Position numbers and translations under genes: made by a program. From Brevibacillus choshinensis (GTDB lineage Bacteria; Bacillota; Bacilli; Brevibacillales; Brevibacillaceae), in the NCBI RefSeq assembly GCF_016811915.1, contig NZ_CP069127.1:6098501-6162500 (forward strand): a DNA stretch of 64,000 nt. Direction: 5' to 3'. Positions 32,839 to 41,346 of this stretch are shown piece after piece. Below the pieces are notes generated by a model that saw nothing but the letters and a program-made list of their open reading frames with translations, was not told the origin of the DNA and searched no databases. Position 1 is the stretch's first letter. Each line of letters begins with the position of its first letter.

Positions 32839-34540
32839 AACCCAAGCCCGTACCGCCCTGTCCGCGTGAACGCGCTTTGTCTACGCGATAAAAGCGTTCA
32901 AAGATTCGCTTGAGATCACGGCTGGGAATCCCGATCCCGGTATCTTCAATCGAGATGAGAACCCGCTTTTGATGGTTATTGAGCTTGGCACGCAAAACCA
33001 CCTTCCCCCCTTGGGGCGTGTACTTGATCGCATTGGACAGCAAATTGTCCAACACCTGATTGATCGCATCCAGATCAATGTAGACTGGCGGCAGCTTGGC
33101 GGGTACCTCCAAGGTCAGCTGTACGTCCTGTTGCTCGCCAAACATGGAAAAGCGATCTGCGGCATAGCGCAGCAATCGATTGAGATCGGCTTCCTTGCAG
33201 TGCAAGCGCACGCCTTGTGAGTCGAATCGGGAAAGCTGCAGCAAGTCATTGACCAATCGAATCATTCGTTCGGTCTCTGACATGGTCACGCGCAAAAAGC
33301 GATTGGATAGCTCTGGTTCCTCTACGGCACCGTCCAACAGCGCTTCCACATAGCTTTTGATGGTCGTCAGCGGCGTCCTAAGCTCATGGGATACATTCGC
33401 CACGAACTCCCGGCGTTGCTGCTCCAGACGCTGCTGTTCGGTCACATCCGCCAACACGGCGATAATACCGCCCTTTTTGCCGCTGTCATGCTGCAGGGGC
33501 GTAAACGTCACACGGAAGATGACCTCATCCCTGTTGGGCAGCAGCATCTCGATGAATAACGGTTCGACCTGTTCGTACAGCGGCATCTCTTCCTCTGGAG
33601 GCAAACTCAACAAGTCGTACAGCGTCCGGTCCTTGATCAGGACATCCGCCATCGTCACCTGCAGCATTTCTTCCGCTGCGCGATTGAACAAAATGATCCT
33701 GCCCTTCCGATCGGCTGCAATCACCCCGTCCGTCATGTTGCTCAAAATGCCGGCGAGCTTTTCCCGTTCTTCCTCCTGCTGCAAGATCGCTTCCTGCAGC
33801 CGGATGGTCATATGGTTAAAAGCCATCCCAAGCTGTCCGATTTCATCGCCGCTGTAAACTTTCACATTTCGATTAAAATCCCCGTCGGCTACGGCTCGCG
33901 CTTGGCGTGTCATTTCTTTCACGGGCTTGGTAATGGTCCTGGCGAGCACGACGCCCAGTGCAGCGGTAATCAGCAACGCGAACATCGTCCCCGTGCCTAA
34001 GATCCCGTTCATCTTTCGGATCGTCGTATAGGTCCCTTCCATTGATGCGACCATGTAGACTGCTCCGTAGACGATCTGATCTCCCTTGACCGGCAGCACC
34101 AGCACTTTTACACGCGCTCCCGTCCGCGGGTCTATCCGCATCGACTCACTGCGCGTTCCCAGCAAGGCGATGGTCACCTCCGGCTGCGACGTCCGCTGAC
34201 CAATTCTGCTCTTATCCTCCGTGGTGCTCACCACAGTCCCCGTCTGATCGATGATCTGCACGTTCGCTCCATTGATTTTGACCAGGTTGTTGATCAGGTT
34301 GTCGATGTCCTGGCGGTTCTGCTCCGAATTTTGTTCCTTTCCGTCTCTCGGCCGCAAATCACTCTCCAGGAGGGTTGCCAAGAGGCTCGCTTGACCGTTC
34401 AACGCCTCCGAGAAGTTGTTGATGTAATAGCTCTCCACTTCCCGGGCAAAGTAAGCGCCAATGAATTGCATCGCCAGCAAGATCAGCAGCATGTAAATAA
34501 CGACCATTTTCCATTGAATCGTTTTGAACAGCCGCCTCAT
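32771..34540 (-). CDS. walK: Sensor histidine kinase WalK, frameshifted near the C-terminus
   Basis: The kinase of the essential WalRK system, which senses cell-wall metabolism. The open frame gives 589 residues: helix 1 (about 13-32), an extracellular Cache-like domain, helix 2 (about 180-200), HAMP, PAS (GVIAADRKGRIILFNRAAEEML), the phosphoacceptor His in VSHELRTPLTTIKS, N-box NLLSNAIKYTP, G1 EDTGIGIP, F-box IFERFYRVD and G2 GGTGLG. After G2 the frame departs into unrelated WPLPENW and stops at 32771, while the true C-terminus continues in another frame. WalK is normally essential, so a sequence error is more likely than a real mutation. ATG overlaps the walR stop (ATGA). Confidence 0.88.
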   Translation of the reverse strand: MRRLFKTIQWKMVVIYMLLILLAMQFIGAYFAREVESYYINNFSEALNGQASLLATLLESDLRPRDGKEQNSEQNRQDIDNLINNLVKINGANVQIIDQTGTVVSTTEDKSRIGQRTSQPEVTIALLGTRSESMRIDPRTGARVKVLVLPVKGDQIVYGAVYMVASMEGTYTTIRKMNGILGTGTMFALLITAALGVVLARTITKPVKEMTRQARAVADGDFNRNVKVYSGDEIGQLGMAFNHMTIRLQEAILQQEEEREKLAGILSNMTDGVIAADRKGRIILFNRAAEEMLQVTMADVLIKDRTLYDLLSLPPEEEMPLYEQVEPLFIEMLLPNRDEVIFRVTFTPLQHDSGKKGGIIAVLADVTEQQRLEQQRREFVANVSHELRTPLTTIKSYVEALLDGAVEEPELSNRFLRVTMSETERMIRLVNDLLQLSRFDSQGVRLHCKEADLNRLLRYAADRFSMFGEQQDVQLTLEVPAKLPPVYIDLDAINQVLDNLLSNAIKYTPQGGKVVLRAKLNNHQKRVLISIEDTGIGIPSRDLKRIFERFYRVDKARSRGQGGTGLGWPLPENWCRHTEQISRSPANGT

Positions 34541-35247
34541 CCAGGCGTTCCTCCCATGCCAGGGTTGCGCAGCGTATAGCCCAAGCCACGGCGCGTAATG
34601 ATGTATTTCGGCTGGCTCGGATCGTCCTCGATTTTTTCCCGCAATCGGCGGATCGTCACATCCACCGTGCGCACATCGCCAAAGTAATCAAATCCCCACA
34701 CCGATTGGAGCAAATGCTCACGGGTCAAGACTTGTCCCTGATGACGAGCCAAGTAGACCAAGAGCTCGAATTCTCGATGGGTCAGATCCAGCAGCTCTCC
34801 CATTTTCTCTACGGTATACGAATGCAGGTCGATCTCCAGCTCATGGACTCTCACCAGATGCTGCTGTTCCTTTTCTTCGTTCTTTGGCTGATGCCTGCGC
34901 AAATGGGCCTTGACCCTTGCCACCAGCTCCCTTGTACTGAAAGGCTTGGTGACGTAATCGTCTGCGCCCAATTCCAGCCCCAGCACTTTGTCCAGCTCGG
35001 AGTCTTTGGCGGTCAGCATAATAATCGGCACGTCATGGGATTGCCGAACGGCCCGGCACACATCCATACCGTCTCGCCCGGGCAGCATGACGTCCAGTAA
35101 AATCAGGTCGGGCCGCTCGTTTTTTACGACGACCAGCGCTTCTTCTCCATCATAGGCACACACGACCTGATACCCTTCCTTTTCAAAGGTAAACTTCAAA
35201 ATATCGGCGATTGGTTTTTCATCGTCTACAACTAGGAGTTTTGCCAT
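34537..35247 (-). CDS. walR: Response regulator WalR (YycF)
   Basis: 236 residues from ATG 35247 (MAKLLVVDDEKPIADIL, aaggagg 7 bases upstream); a longer open frame to 35268 has no ribosome site. An OmpR-type regulator: the receiver domain has acidic DDE (residues 9-11), phosphoacceptor Asp in LLDVMLPGRDG, Thr in MLTAKDS and Lys in VTKPFS. The winged helix contains LTHREFELLVYLARHQGQVLTREHLLQ and VDVTIRRLREKIE. WalR controls peptidoglycan hydrolase genes and is essential in most Bacillota. It is followed by walK with a 4-base overlap, at the head of walRKHIJ. Confidence 0.97.
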   Translation of the reverse strand: MAKLLVVDDEKPIADILKFTFEKEGYQVVCAYDGEEALVVVKNERPDLILLDVMLPGRDGMDVCRAVRQSHDVPIIMLTAKDSELDKVLGLELGADDYVTKPFSTRELVARVKAHLRRHQPKNEEKEQQHLVRVHELEIDLHSYTVEKMGELLDLTHREFELLVYLARHQGQVLTREHLLQSVWGFDYFGDVRTVDVTIRRLREKIEDDPSQPKYIITRRGLGYTLRNPGMGGTPG

Positions 35248-35375
35248 CTCGCACCCTCCTTTTCTCACGTAAGGATTCCACTTGCAAAGAGTCTATTCCT
35301 CTACAATACACCATGTCCAGACTGTAAAGAAGCCCTCTGGAAACCAGTCCCTCGCGCCAGCTGATTCACAAGTGC

Positions 35376-35411
35376 AAAAAAAAGGGTAATCTCGCGTGGA
35401 GACACCCTTTT
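35376..35411 (-). terminator. Terminator of the M23 peptidase gene
   Basis: On the minus strand AAGGGTGTCTC and GAGATTACCCTT pair imperfectly and are followed by eight T. It isolates the gene from walR, whose promoter must lie between here and 35247. Confidence 0.85.
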
Positions 35412-35435
35412 TCCCTATTCCCAAAAATTACTTAT

Positions 35436-36932
35436 CTATTGTAAGAAACGCATGGGGTTCTGGATTCGTCCATTTTGATGAACCTCAAAATGAAGGTGAA
35501 CGCCAGTAGAGTCCCCAGTGGATCCTTTGATTCCGATTTTCTTCCCTTGAGCAACCACATCGCCGACCTTGACGCTAATGGTGCTCATGTGACCATACAG
35601 AGTCTCCATGCCATTCCCGTGATCGATAATGACGGCTTTCCCATAGTCGCCATCCCATCCGGCAAATTTGACACGTCCGTTATCGGCAGCCAAAACGGAA
35701 CCAGAACCTGCGATGTCGATCCCTTTGTGCATACGGCCCCAGCGCGTTCCGAATCCGCTGCTGACATAGCCACCCGCCGGCCAGCTCAGACGGCCTGTCC
35801 CACGAGATGGAATCACCTTGGTTCCTCGCTCCACGATTTTGGCAACCGGTTGAGCTATCACGTCTTGCTTGATGATGTTTCGTGCAACAACTTGTCCATT
35901 TTCCTTGATGACTTCATAATGAACCATCTTGCTGCCGTCCCGACCTTCCTGGACGACCTTGGTTTCTCCCTTAGGCAACTTTTCGTTGTTGTTGATTTGC
36001 GTGGAATACGCGATGGTTTCCTTTTGCGATAGATCTTCTTTGACCTGCACCGTCACGAAAGGACGGATGGCAGTCACATTGATTTGTTGCCCCAGCTGGA
36101 GCAGCGAGTTTTCTGTAACGCCTGGATTGTTGGCATAAATATCATTCGAGGTAATCCCGTACTTTTTGGCAATACAACCGATGCAATCACCTTCGACAAC
36201 GGTATGCGTCATCTGCTTGAAGGTGCCTTTCTCCAGCAGTTCCTCTAGCTTGTCCGCAGGCAAAACCTGCGCGGCAGTTACGGAATCGGTCTCTGTATGT
36301 ACCTGTTCCTTGAAGGTAACTTCTTTGACTGGGCTGCTCTTGGCAGGTGCAGACAAGGATGCAGCAGCAACAGCAACTTTCTTGTCTGCCTGTGGAACGC
36401 CCGAATACTTTTCTTTGACATGAGCAAGCACTTGCTCAGCAGTCGCTTGGTCAGCCGCGTACCCGACCACTTTTCCATCTACGACCAGCTTGACTGCTTC
36501 GACCTTGATGTCAGCGATGTCTGAGAGGGCACGAAGCGCTGCCTCGTTATCGAACGGCGCCTTGTACTTCTTCTCTTCCTGGAACGTGATATAGTCGCTG
36601 AGTGTGAGCGACAAGCCGTTCTTCGCCTTTTCCTCTTCCAGCTTGGCGCTTGTCCAGTCTTTCACCACAGAAGGGTTGTCCACTACGCCAATTTCTTGAC
36701 CATTCACAAGCACGTGATAAACCGACAAAACGTTGCTCGAGTAGTAATATTGTGCGGATGCTCCAGCTGCCACGGTAAATACCAATGCAGCTGCGACTGA
36801 TATCGTTTGTTTTTTATGATTTTGAACGTATGTACTTGTTTGTGCTGCTGTACGCTTCGCCAATTCTCTGCAATTCTGAACGATTCTCTCTGACCGTTCC
36901 TGCAGCTTGGCCTTCCATTCCGACCATTGCAT
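35436..36932 (-). CDS. M23 family peptidoglycan endopeptidase with LysM and G5 domains
   Basis: 498 residues. One membrane helix (about 41-60) puts the rest outside. A helical region with PPIase/YabE-like segments follows, then a LysM domain (about 235-280, HTVVEGDCIGCIAKKYGITSNDIY), a G5 domain (about 283-365), and a C-terminal lysostaphin-type M23 domain. The M23 domain has the zinc ligands in MHKGIDIAG (HxxxD) and GVHLHFEVH (HxH), with GHMSTI near the active site. It would cleave peptide cross-links in the wall. The CIGC in LysM is unusual. Position next to walR suggests it may belong to the WalR regulon, but no clear WalR box was found. Confidence 0.92.
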   Translation of the reverse strand: MQWSEWKAKLQERSERIVQNCRELAKRTAAQTSTYVQNHKKQTISVAAALVFTVAAGASAQYYYSSNVLSVYHVLVNGQEIGVVDNPSVVKDWTSAKLEEEKAKNGLSLTLSDYITFQEEKKYKAPFDNEAALRALSDIADIKVEAVKLVVDGKVVGYAADQATAEQVLAHVKEKYSGVPQADKKVAVAAASLSAPAKSSPVKEVTFKEQVHTETDSVTAAQVLPADKLEELLEKGTFKQMTHTVVEGDCIGCIAKKYGITSNDIYANNPGVTENSLLQLGQQINVTAIRPFVTVQVKEDLSQKETIAYSTQINNNEKLPKGETKVVQEGRDGSKMVHYEVIKENGQVVARNIIKQDVIAQPVAKIVERGTKVIPSRGTGRLSWPAGGYVSSGFGTRWGRMHKGIDIAGSGSVLAADNGRVKFAGWDGDYGKAVIIDHGNGMETLYGHMSTISVKVGDVVAQGKKIGIKGSTGDSTGVHLHFEVHQNGRIQNPMRFLQ

Positions 36933-37194
36933 AACTTGTCCCTCCTGAAAACATATGAAGCTCGCCTTACTTTCGGTATTACCTGAATTGTTTAAATATA
37001 CCGACTAGGACATATAGCCCAAATTTTTGTTTCCAGTAATCTGCCAAATTGCCTAAAGAAACCAACTATGTCGACTTTACCACATACTTAACGACAACAT
37101 CAAGTGTAAATTGCTGTCGAATAAAAAAGTTGACGAAGAGTCATCATATGTACATAGAACTGGAATTTTTTAGACGATCAGGAGCGTGATTTAT

Positions 37195-37566
37195 GTGAAA
37201 GAGCGCAACATTCTGGCAGGGTTCCATACGGAAGAAGAGGCAGGCAAGGCTGCAGAGGCTCTCAAGCAAGCCGGTTTTTCCATCGTACAGATCGACAGAG
37301 TCGGGCAATTCCCCGGCGATGGCAACGAATCGATCATGAATCCCATCTCAGGACAGATACCCAGCCTGGGAAGCATGACCTTGGCTGGCGACTTCCCGAA
37401 TGGACGCGATGCAAGCGTGTTGGCTGCTGCAAGTCCAGACGCGAGCGGAATGGCGGATCGCGGGGATGACAATCTCAACCGGAGCGTCCTCTTGACCGCA
37501 GTCGTGCCGGAGGAACGTGGGGACGAAGCGACTCAGATCGTTACCTCATGCGGCGGAATGGTTTGA
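37195..37566 (+). CDS. Hypothetical protein, possibly related to general-stress YflT/GS17M-type proteins
   Basis: 123 residues if GTG 37195 is used (aggag 10 bases upstream); GTG 37186 lies too close to that ribosome site. The start FHTEEEAGKAAEALKQAGFSIVQIDRV resembles the beta-alpha-beta opening of heat-induced stress proteins that carry an HTxEEAxxAI-type motif, followed by a Gly/Asp/Ser-rich middle and a C-terminal LLTAVVPEERGDEATQIVTSCGG strand-helix unit. A TTGACG box lies at 37130-37135. The family assignment is weak. Confidence 0.6.
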   Translation: MKERNILAGFHTEEEAGKAAEALKQAGFSIVQIDRVGQFPGDGNESIMNPISGQIPSLGSMTLAGDFPNGRDASVLAAASPDASGMADRGDDNLNRSVLLTAVVPEERGDEATQIVTSCGGMV

Positions 37567-37580
37567 TCTAGCAAAATAAT

Positions 37581-37610
37581 AGCCACCTGTCCCGGAATGG
37601 AAAGGTGGCT
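37581..37610. terminator. Hairpin between convergent genes
   Basis: agccacc and ggtggct pair perfectly around 16 bases. T-richness is modest on both sides (cattgctgttt on plus, attattttg on minus). Confidence 0.55.
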
Positions 37611-37634
37611 CATTGCTGTTTGCTCATTCCATTA

Positions 37635-37841
37635 TCACACCTCGAGCATGGAAGTTACGTCTTTGAGTGGAAAGCGGCGAATCGTCGTTTTTTCCGCATC
37701 CTGCTGCTTGTATGTGGTGATGAAGCACAGGTATCCGTTATCGAAATGAGTCATGGTTCCCTTGATCACGACGCCATTGAACATCTTCACCTGTACATTT
37801 TTCCCCAGCAGCTTTATGGCTTTTTGATCAAAACCCATCAT
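37635..37841 (-). CDS. Small protein with an Sm-like signature
   Basis: 68 residues from ATG 37841 (gagaggtg 7 bases upstream). The segment LLGKNVQVKMFNGVVIKGTMTHFDNGYLCFITTY follows the Sm1 spacing (hydrophobic strand, G-x-x-h-x-G-x-h, then h-D and a further strand), as in Hfq/LSM-like folds. The rest is a basic stretch (TTIRRFPLKDVTSM) that could complete the five-stranded barrel. The Sm2 motif is not clear. It might be an RNA-binding or assembly protein; function is unknown. Lies between an uncharacterised stress-like gene and purA, with its own promoter presumably upstream at 37850-37930. Confidence 0.65.
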   Translation of the reverse strand: MMGFDQKAIKLLGKNVQVKMFNGVVIKGTMTHFDNGYLCFITTYKQQDAEKTTIRRFPLKDVTSMLEV

Positions 37842-37940
37842 CACGATCACCTCTCCATTTCCTTGCTATGCTTTACTTTATGCCCAGAACCTGTCGTTTC
37901 GTGTCTGTCCCTATGAAAAAAATTTGTTTGTTAAATGAAA

Positions 37941-37969
37941 AAAGCTGTCGAAAATTCGACAGCTTTTCC
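37941..37969 (-). terminator. purA terminator
   Basis: AAGCTGTCGAA and TTCGACAGCTT form an 11-bp perfect stem with a 2- to 4-base loop, followed on minus by TTTTTTCA. Confidence 0.9.
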
Positions 37970-37989
37970 TATGACATTGGTACTAATGC

Positions 37990-39276
37990 TTATCCGTAAA
38001 TGCCGCGAACGACTACGGTTTGTTCACGGTCTGGGCCTACAGAGAAGATCGACATCGGGATCCCAGTCAATTGCGTGATGCGCTCGATGTAATGACGAGC
38101 GTTCTCTGGCAAGTCGTTCAGATTGCGAACGCCGGTGATATCTTCTGTCCAGCCTGGCAGCTCTTCGTATACTGGCTCGCATTTCGCAAGCAGGTTGAGG
38201 TTTGCCGGGAATGATTCAATGATTTCGCCGTTGTATTTGTACGCGGTGCAAATACGCAGGGTCTCGATGCCAGTCAATGTGTCAAGCTTGGTGATCGCGA
38301 GGCCCGTGATACCGCTGACGCGACGAGCGTGACGCACTACAACGCTGTCAAACCAGCCTACACGGCGTGCACGTCCAGTTGTCGTACCATACTCAGCACC
38401 AACCTCACGGATTTGGTCGCCAACAGCATCTGTCAGCTCAGTCAGGAACGGACCGTCCCCTACGCGAGTGGTGTAAGCTTTCGCAACACCGATGACTTGA
38501 TTGATTTTGGTTGGACCTACACCGGAACCGATGGTGACCCCACCAGCAATCGGGTTGGAAGAAGTAACGTAAGGATACGTACCTTGATCGATATCCAGCA
38601 GTACGCCTTGTGCCCCTTCAAACAGCACGCGGTTACCGCGATCGATGGCATCGTTGAGGACAACGGATGTATCTGTTACATACGGACGGATAATTTCGGC
38701 AACAGCCAGGTACTCGTCCAGGATTTCTTGCAGTTCAAACCCTGTTGTGTTGTACACTTTCTCCAGCAGATTGTTTTTCTCTGCCAGATTGCGCTCCAGC
38801 TTGCGTTTGAACTCTTCAGGGTCGAGCAGATCAGCGATACGGATACCGATGCGAGCAGCTTTATCCATATAAGCAGGACCGATACCTTTGCGAGTCGTAC
38901 CGATTTTGTTCGCTCCGCGGCTGTCTTCCTCTACGCCATCCAGCTTGATGTGGTATGGCAGGATCACATGCGCGCGATCGCTGATTTTCAGGTTGTTTGT
39001 AGTGAAACCAAAGCTGTGGATGTACTCCAGCTCTTTTATCAACGCTCTCGGATCGACAACCATGCCGTTTCCGATAACGCAGGTCTTATCTGTATAAAAA
39101 ATTCCGGATGGAATCAAATGCAGCTTATATTTGTTACCATCAAAAATAATGGTATGGCCTGCGTTGTTACCACCCTGGTAACGAGCCACTACCTCTGCGC
39201 TTTCTGCCAGATAGTCTGTAATTTTACCTTTACCTTCATCGCCCCACTGGGTTCCGACGACAACGACTGTTGACAT
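37990..39276 (-). CDS. purA: Adenylosuccinate synthetase
   Basis: 428 residues. Forms adenylosuccinate from IMP, aspartate and GTP (EC 6.3.4.4), the first committed step to AMP, in the cytosol. The start MSTVVVVGTQWGDEGKGKITDYLAE includes the GTP P-loop (GDEGKGK, residues 12-18) and the catalytic Asp13. NNAGHTI (residues 38-44), GIGPAYMDKAARIGIR and GRARRVGWFD are further conserved elements. A consensus sigma-A promoter and paired PurBoxes lie upstream, so PurR regulation is likely. Position next to dnaB matches other Bacillales. It is monocistronic, with its own terminator. Confidence 0.98.
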   Translation of the reverse strand: MSTVVVVGTQWGDEGKGKITDYLAESAEVVARYQGGNNAGHTIIFDGNKYKLHLIPSGIFYTDKTCVIGNGMVVDPRALIKELEYIHSFGFTTNNLKISDRAHVILPYHIKLDGVEEDSRGANKIGTTRKGIGPAYMDKAARIGIRIADLLDPEEFKRKLERNLAEKNNLLEKVYNTTGFELQEILDEYLAVAEIIRPYVTDTSVVLNDAIDRGNRVLFEGAQGVLLDIDQGTYPYVTSSNPIAGGVTIGSGVGPTKINQVIGVAKAYTTRVGDGPFLTELTDAVGDQIREVGAEYGTTTGRARRVGWFDSVVVRHARRVSGITGLAITKLDTLTGIETLRICTAYKYNGEIIESFPANLNLLAKCEPVYEELPGWTEDITGVRNLNDLPENARHYIERITQLTGIPMSIFSVGPDREQTVVVRGIYG

Positions 39277-39327
39277 CGAAAAACACCTCCTGATATCATC
39301 ATGTCCTTTTGGGCCTGAAACAATCTA

Positions 39328-39356
39328 AGTGTACTAAACCATTTCCTGTATGTCAA
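39328..39356 (-). promoter_or_regulatory. Sigma-A promoter of purA
   Basis: On the minus strand TTGACA (complement of 39351-39356), a 17-base spacer and TACACT (complement of 39328-39333). It gives a leader of about 45 bases. Confidence 0.8.
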
Positions 39357-39359
39357 CGA

Positions 39360-39403
39360 AAATACGAACATTAGAATAGTGGAAAGATTATATGTTCGGT
39401 AAT
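39360..39403 (-). promoter_or_regulatory. Paired PurBoxes (PurR operator) upstream of purA
   Basis: Two oppositely oriented boxes: aatACGAACATt on plus (39361-39372) and attACCGAACATa on minus (complement of 39391-39403), about 17-18 bases apart. The arrangement and core (CCGAACAWT) match the PurR PurBox pair of B. subtilis pur genes. They lie just upstream of the -35 box. PurR itself is outside the window. Confidence 0.72.
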
Positions 39404-39459
39404 TAACATACGCTGGCAAGACCCTTTTTGTCCCCGCTTTTTACAAAATGGTCCCATAG

Positions 39460-39488
39460 AAAAAAGCCGGAAGTTTTTCCGACTTTTC
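39460..39488 (-). terminator. dnaB terminator
   Basis: On minus AAGTCGGAA pairs with TTCCGGCTT (one G-U) around aaac and is followed by TTTTTC. It ends the gdpP-rplI-dnaB transcript, 13 bases past dnaB. Confidence 0.8.
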
Positions 39489-39502
39489 TTTTCCTGACAC
39501 TA

Positions 39503-40852
39503 TTATCCTGCCTGATTCCGAAAGCGATTATCCAGACTGACGAACTTGTTGAATTCCTTCAAAAACGCCAGCTCTACCGTTCCCGTAGGGCCATTACGCT
39601 GTTTGGCAATAATGACTTCAATGACGTTTTTATTCTCGGTTTCTTTGTCGTAGTAGTCATCGCGGTAGAGGAACGCTACGATGTCCGCGTCCTGCTCGAT
39701 GGAACCGGATTCACGGATATCGGACATCATCGGACGCTTGTCCTGACGCTGCTCTACACCACGGCTGAGCTGCGACAGTGCGATTACCGGCACGTTCAGC
39801 TCACGGGCAATCCCTTTCAAGGTACGGGAGATTTCCGATACTTCCTGCTGACGGTTGTCTCCTTTGCCTCGACCATGAATCAGCTGCAAGTAGTCAATGA
39901 GGATCAGGCCCAGGCCTTTTTCCGCTTGCAGACGGCGACATTTGGCCCGGATATCCATGACTGTTACCCCAGGCGTATCATCGATGTAAATCGGCGCCTT
40001 TGCGAGCGTCCCGATCGCCATCGTCAGCTTCTGCCAGTCATCTTCCTCCAGTGCCCCCGAACGCATCCGAGAGGCATCCAGATTTCCCTCGGCACAAATC
40101 ATACGCTGAACGAGCTGGGTGGCCCCCATCTCCAGAGAAAAGATGGCGACGGTCTCTCCCGCTCGTGCCGCTACATTCTGTGCCAGATTCAATGCGAATG
40201 CCGTTTTCCCTACGGAAGGACGGGCAGCGAGGATGATCAAGTCGCTTCGCTGCAAGCCTGCCGTCATCTTGTCCAGATCGGTATATCCGGTAGAAATCCC
40301 GGTAATATCTCCTTTACGCTGGCTCAAGAACTCGATGCGTTCATAGGTCGCCATCAGCGCATCCCGGATCGGAGTAAATCCTCCGCTGTTGCGATTCTGC
40401 CCGATCTCCATGATGTACTTCTCGGCGTCTGCGATGATGGCTGTGACCTCATCCTCACGTGAATAGCCGTCATTGGCAATCTTGGTTGCTGTATGAATTA
40501 ATCGCCTCAAAAGCGATTTTTCTTCCACGATCTTCGCGTAGTACTCGATGTTCGCTGCTGTCGGAACAGAGCTCGCGATCTCCGTCAGATAGGTAACGCC
40601 GCCAATCTCATCGAGCAGCTTGTGGTCCTGCAGTTCAGCCGTCACTGTGACCAGATCGACAGGCTCTCCTTTTTCATACAGGTCCACCATCGTTTGAAAG
40701 ATGCGCTGATGCGCTGTCTTATAGAAATCCTCCGGACGGAGAAGCTCGATGGCCGTGATGAGAGCATCCTTGGACAAGAACACGGCACCCAGTACCGACT
40801 GTTCCGCTTCCTTGTTCTGCGGCGGCACACGATCTAAAAACAGGTCGCTCAC
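39503..40852 (-). CDS. dnaB: Replicative DNA helicase DnaB (DnaC in B. subtilis)
   Basis: 449 residues, GTG start 40852 with ggaggg 6 bases upstream. The hexameric fork helicase: an N-terminal helical domain (residues about 8-150, PPQNKEAEQSVLGAVFLSKDAL), a linker helix, and a RecA-like C-terminal domain. The Walker A is AARPSVGKTAFALN (about 210-223), Walker B LILIDYLQLIHG, the arginine-finger region QLSRGVEQRQDKRP and DIVAFLYRDDYY. It lies 24 bases downstream of rplI, in the order gdpP-rplI-dnaB. No intein is present. Confidence 0.98.
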   Translation of the reverse strand: MSDLFLDRVPPQNKEAEQSVLGAVFLSKDALITAIELLRPEDFYKTAHQRIFQTMVDLYEKGEPVDLVTVTAELQDHKLLDEIGGVTYLTEIASSVPTAANIEYYAKIVEEKSLLRRLIHTATKIANDGYSREDEVTAIIADAEKYIMEIGQNRNSGGFTPIRDALMATYERIEFLSQRKGDITGISTGYTDLDKMTAGLQRSDLIILAARPSVGKTAFALNLAQNVAARAGETVAIFSLEMGATQLVQRMICAEGNLDASRMRSGALEEDDWQKLTMAIGTLAKAPIYIDDTPGVTVMDIRAKCRRLQAEKGLGLILIDYLQLIHGRGKGDNRQQEVSEISRTLKGIARELNVPVIALSQLSRGVEQRQDKRPMMSDIRESGSIEQDADIVAFLYRDDYYDKETENKNVIEVIIAKQRNGPTGTVELAFLKEFNKFVSLDNRFRNQAG

Positions 40853-40876
40853 GTCACACCCTCCAGATGTCTGTCA

Positions 40877-41320
40877 TTATTCTTCCACCACGTGAACTTT
40901 TAGGGTTGTCGTTACTTCGTTGTGCAATTTCACTTTGATTTGGGTTACACCCAGTGCGCGGATCGCATCCATTTCAAGTTTTCGCTTATCAACTTTGATA
41001 TTGAACTGTTCTTCCAGTGCCTGTGCGACTTGCTTGCTGGAAATCGCTCCAAACAGACGACCACCTTCGCCTGCTTTCCCTTTTACCTTGACAGTCAGCT
41101 CGCTGAGTTTTTCACCCAACTCGACAGCCTCCTGCTTCTCCTGCTCTTTGCGCTTCTCTTCGCTGCGCTTTTGTGCATCCAACGTCTTCACATTGCTGTC
41201 TGTCGCTTCCTTCGCCAATCCGCGTGGCAGCAGGAAGTTGCGTACATAACCTTCAGACAGATCCTTTACTTCGCCTTTTTTTCCTTGGCCTTTTACATCT
41301 TGAAGAAAAATGACTTTCAT
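40877..41320 (-). CDS. rplI: 50S ribosomal protein L9
   Basis: 147 residues, 148 if the ATG at 41323 is used; ATG 41320 gives the usual MKVIFLQDVKGQGKKGEVKDLS. The N-terminal domain binds 23S rRNA near L1. The signature GYVRNFLLPRGLAKEAT is present, then the long connecting helix (about residues 45-75, rich in Lys/Glu) and the C-terminal domain. It lies 23 bases downstream of gdpP and 24 upstream of dnaB. No anomaly. Confidence 0.98.
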   Translation of the reverse strand: MKVIFLQDVKGQGKKGEVKDLSEGYVRNFLLPRGLAKEATDSNVKTLDAQKRSEEKRKEQEKQEAVELGEKLSELTVKVKGKAGEGGRLFGAISSKQVAQALEEQFNIKVDKRKLEMDAIRALGVTQIKVKLHNEVTTTLKVHVVEE

Positions 41321-41346
41321 CATCGTTTCCCCCTTCTTCTATTGGC

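Noticed and set aside
37086..37125. Possible WalR box upstream of the M23 peptidase
   Set aside because: TGTAAA is present but no second TGTWAH at the required N5 spacing on either strand.
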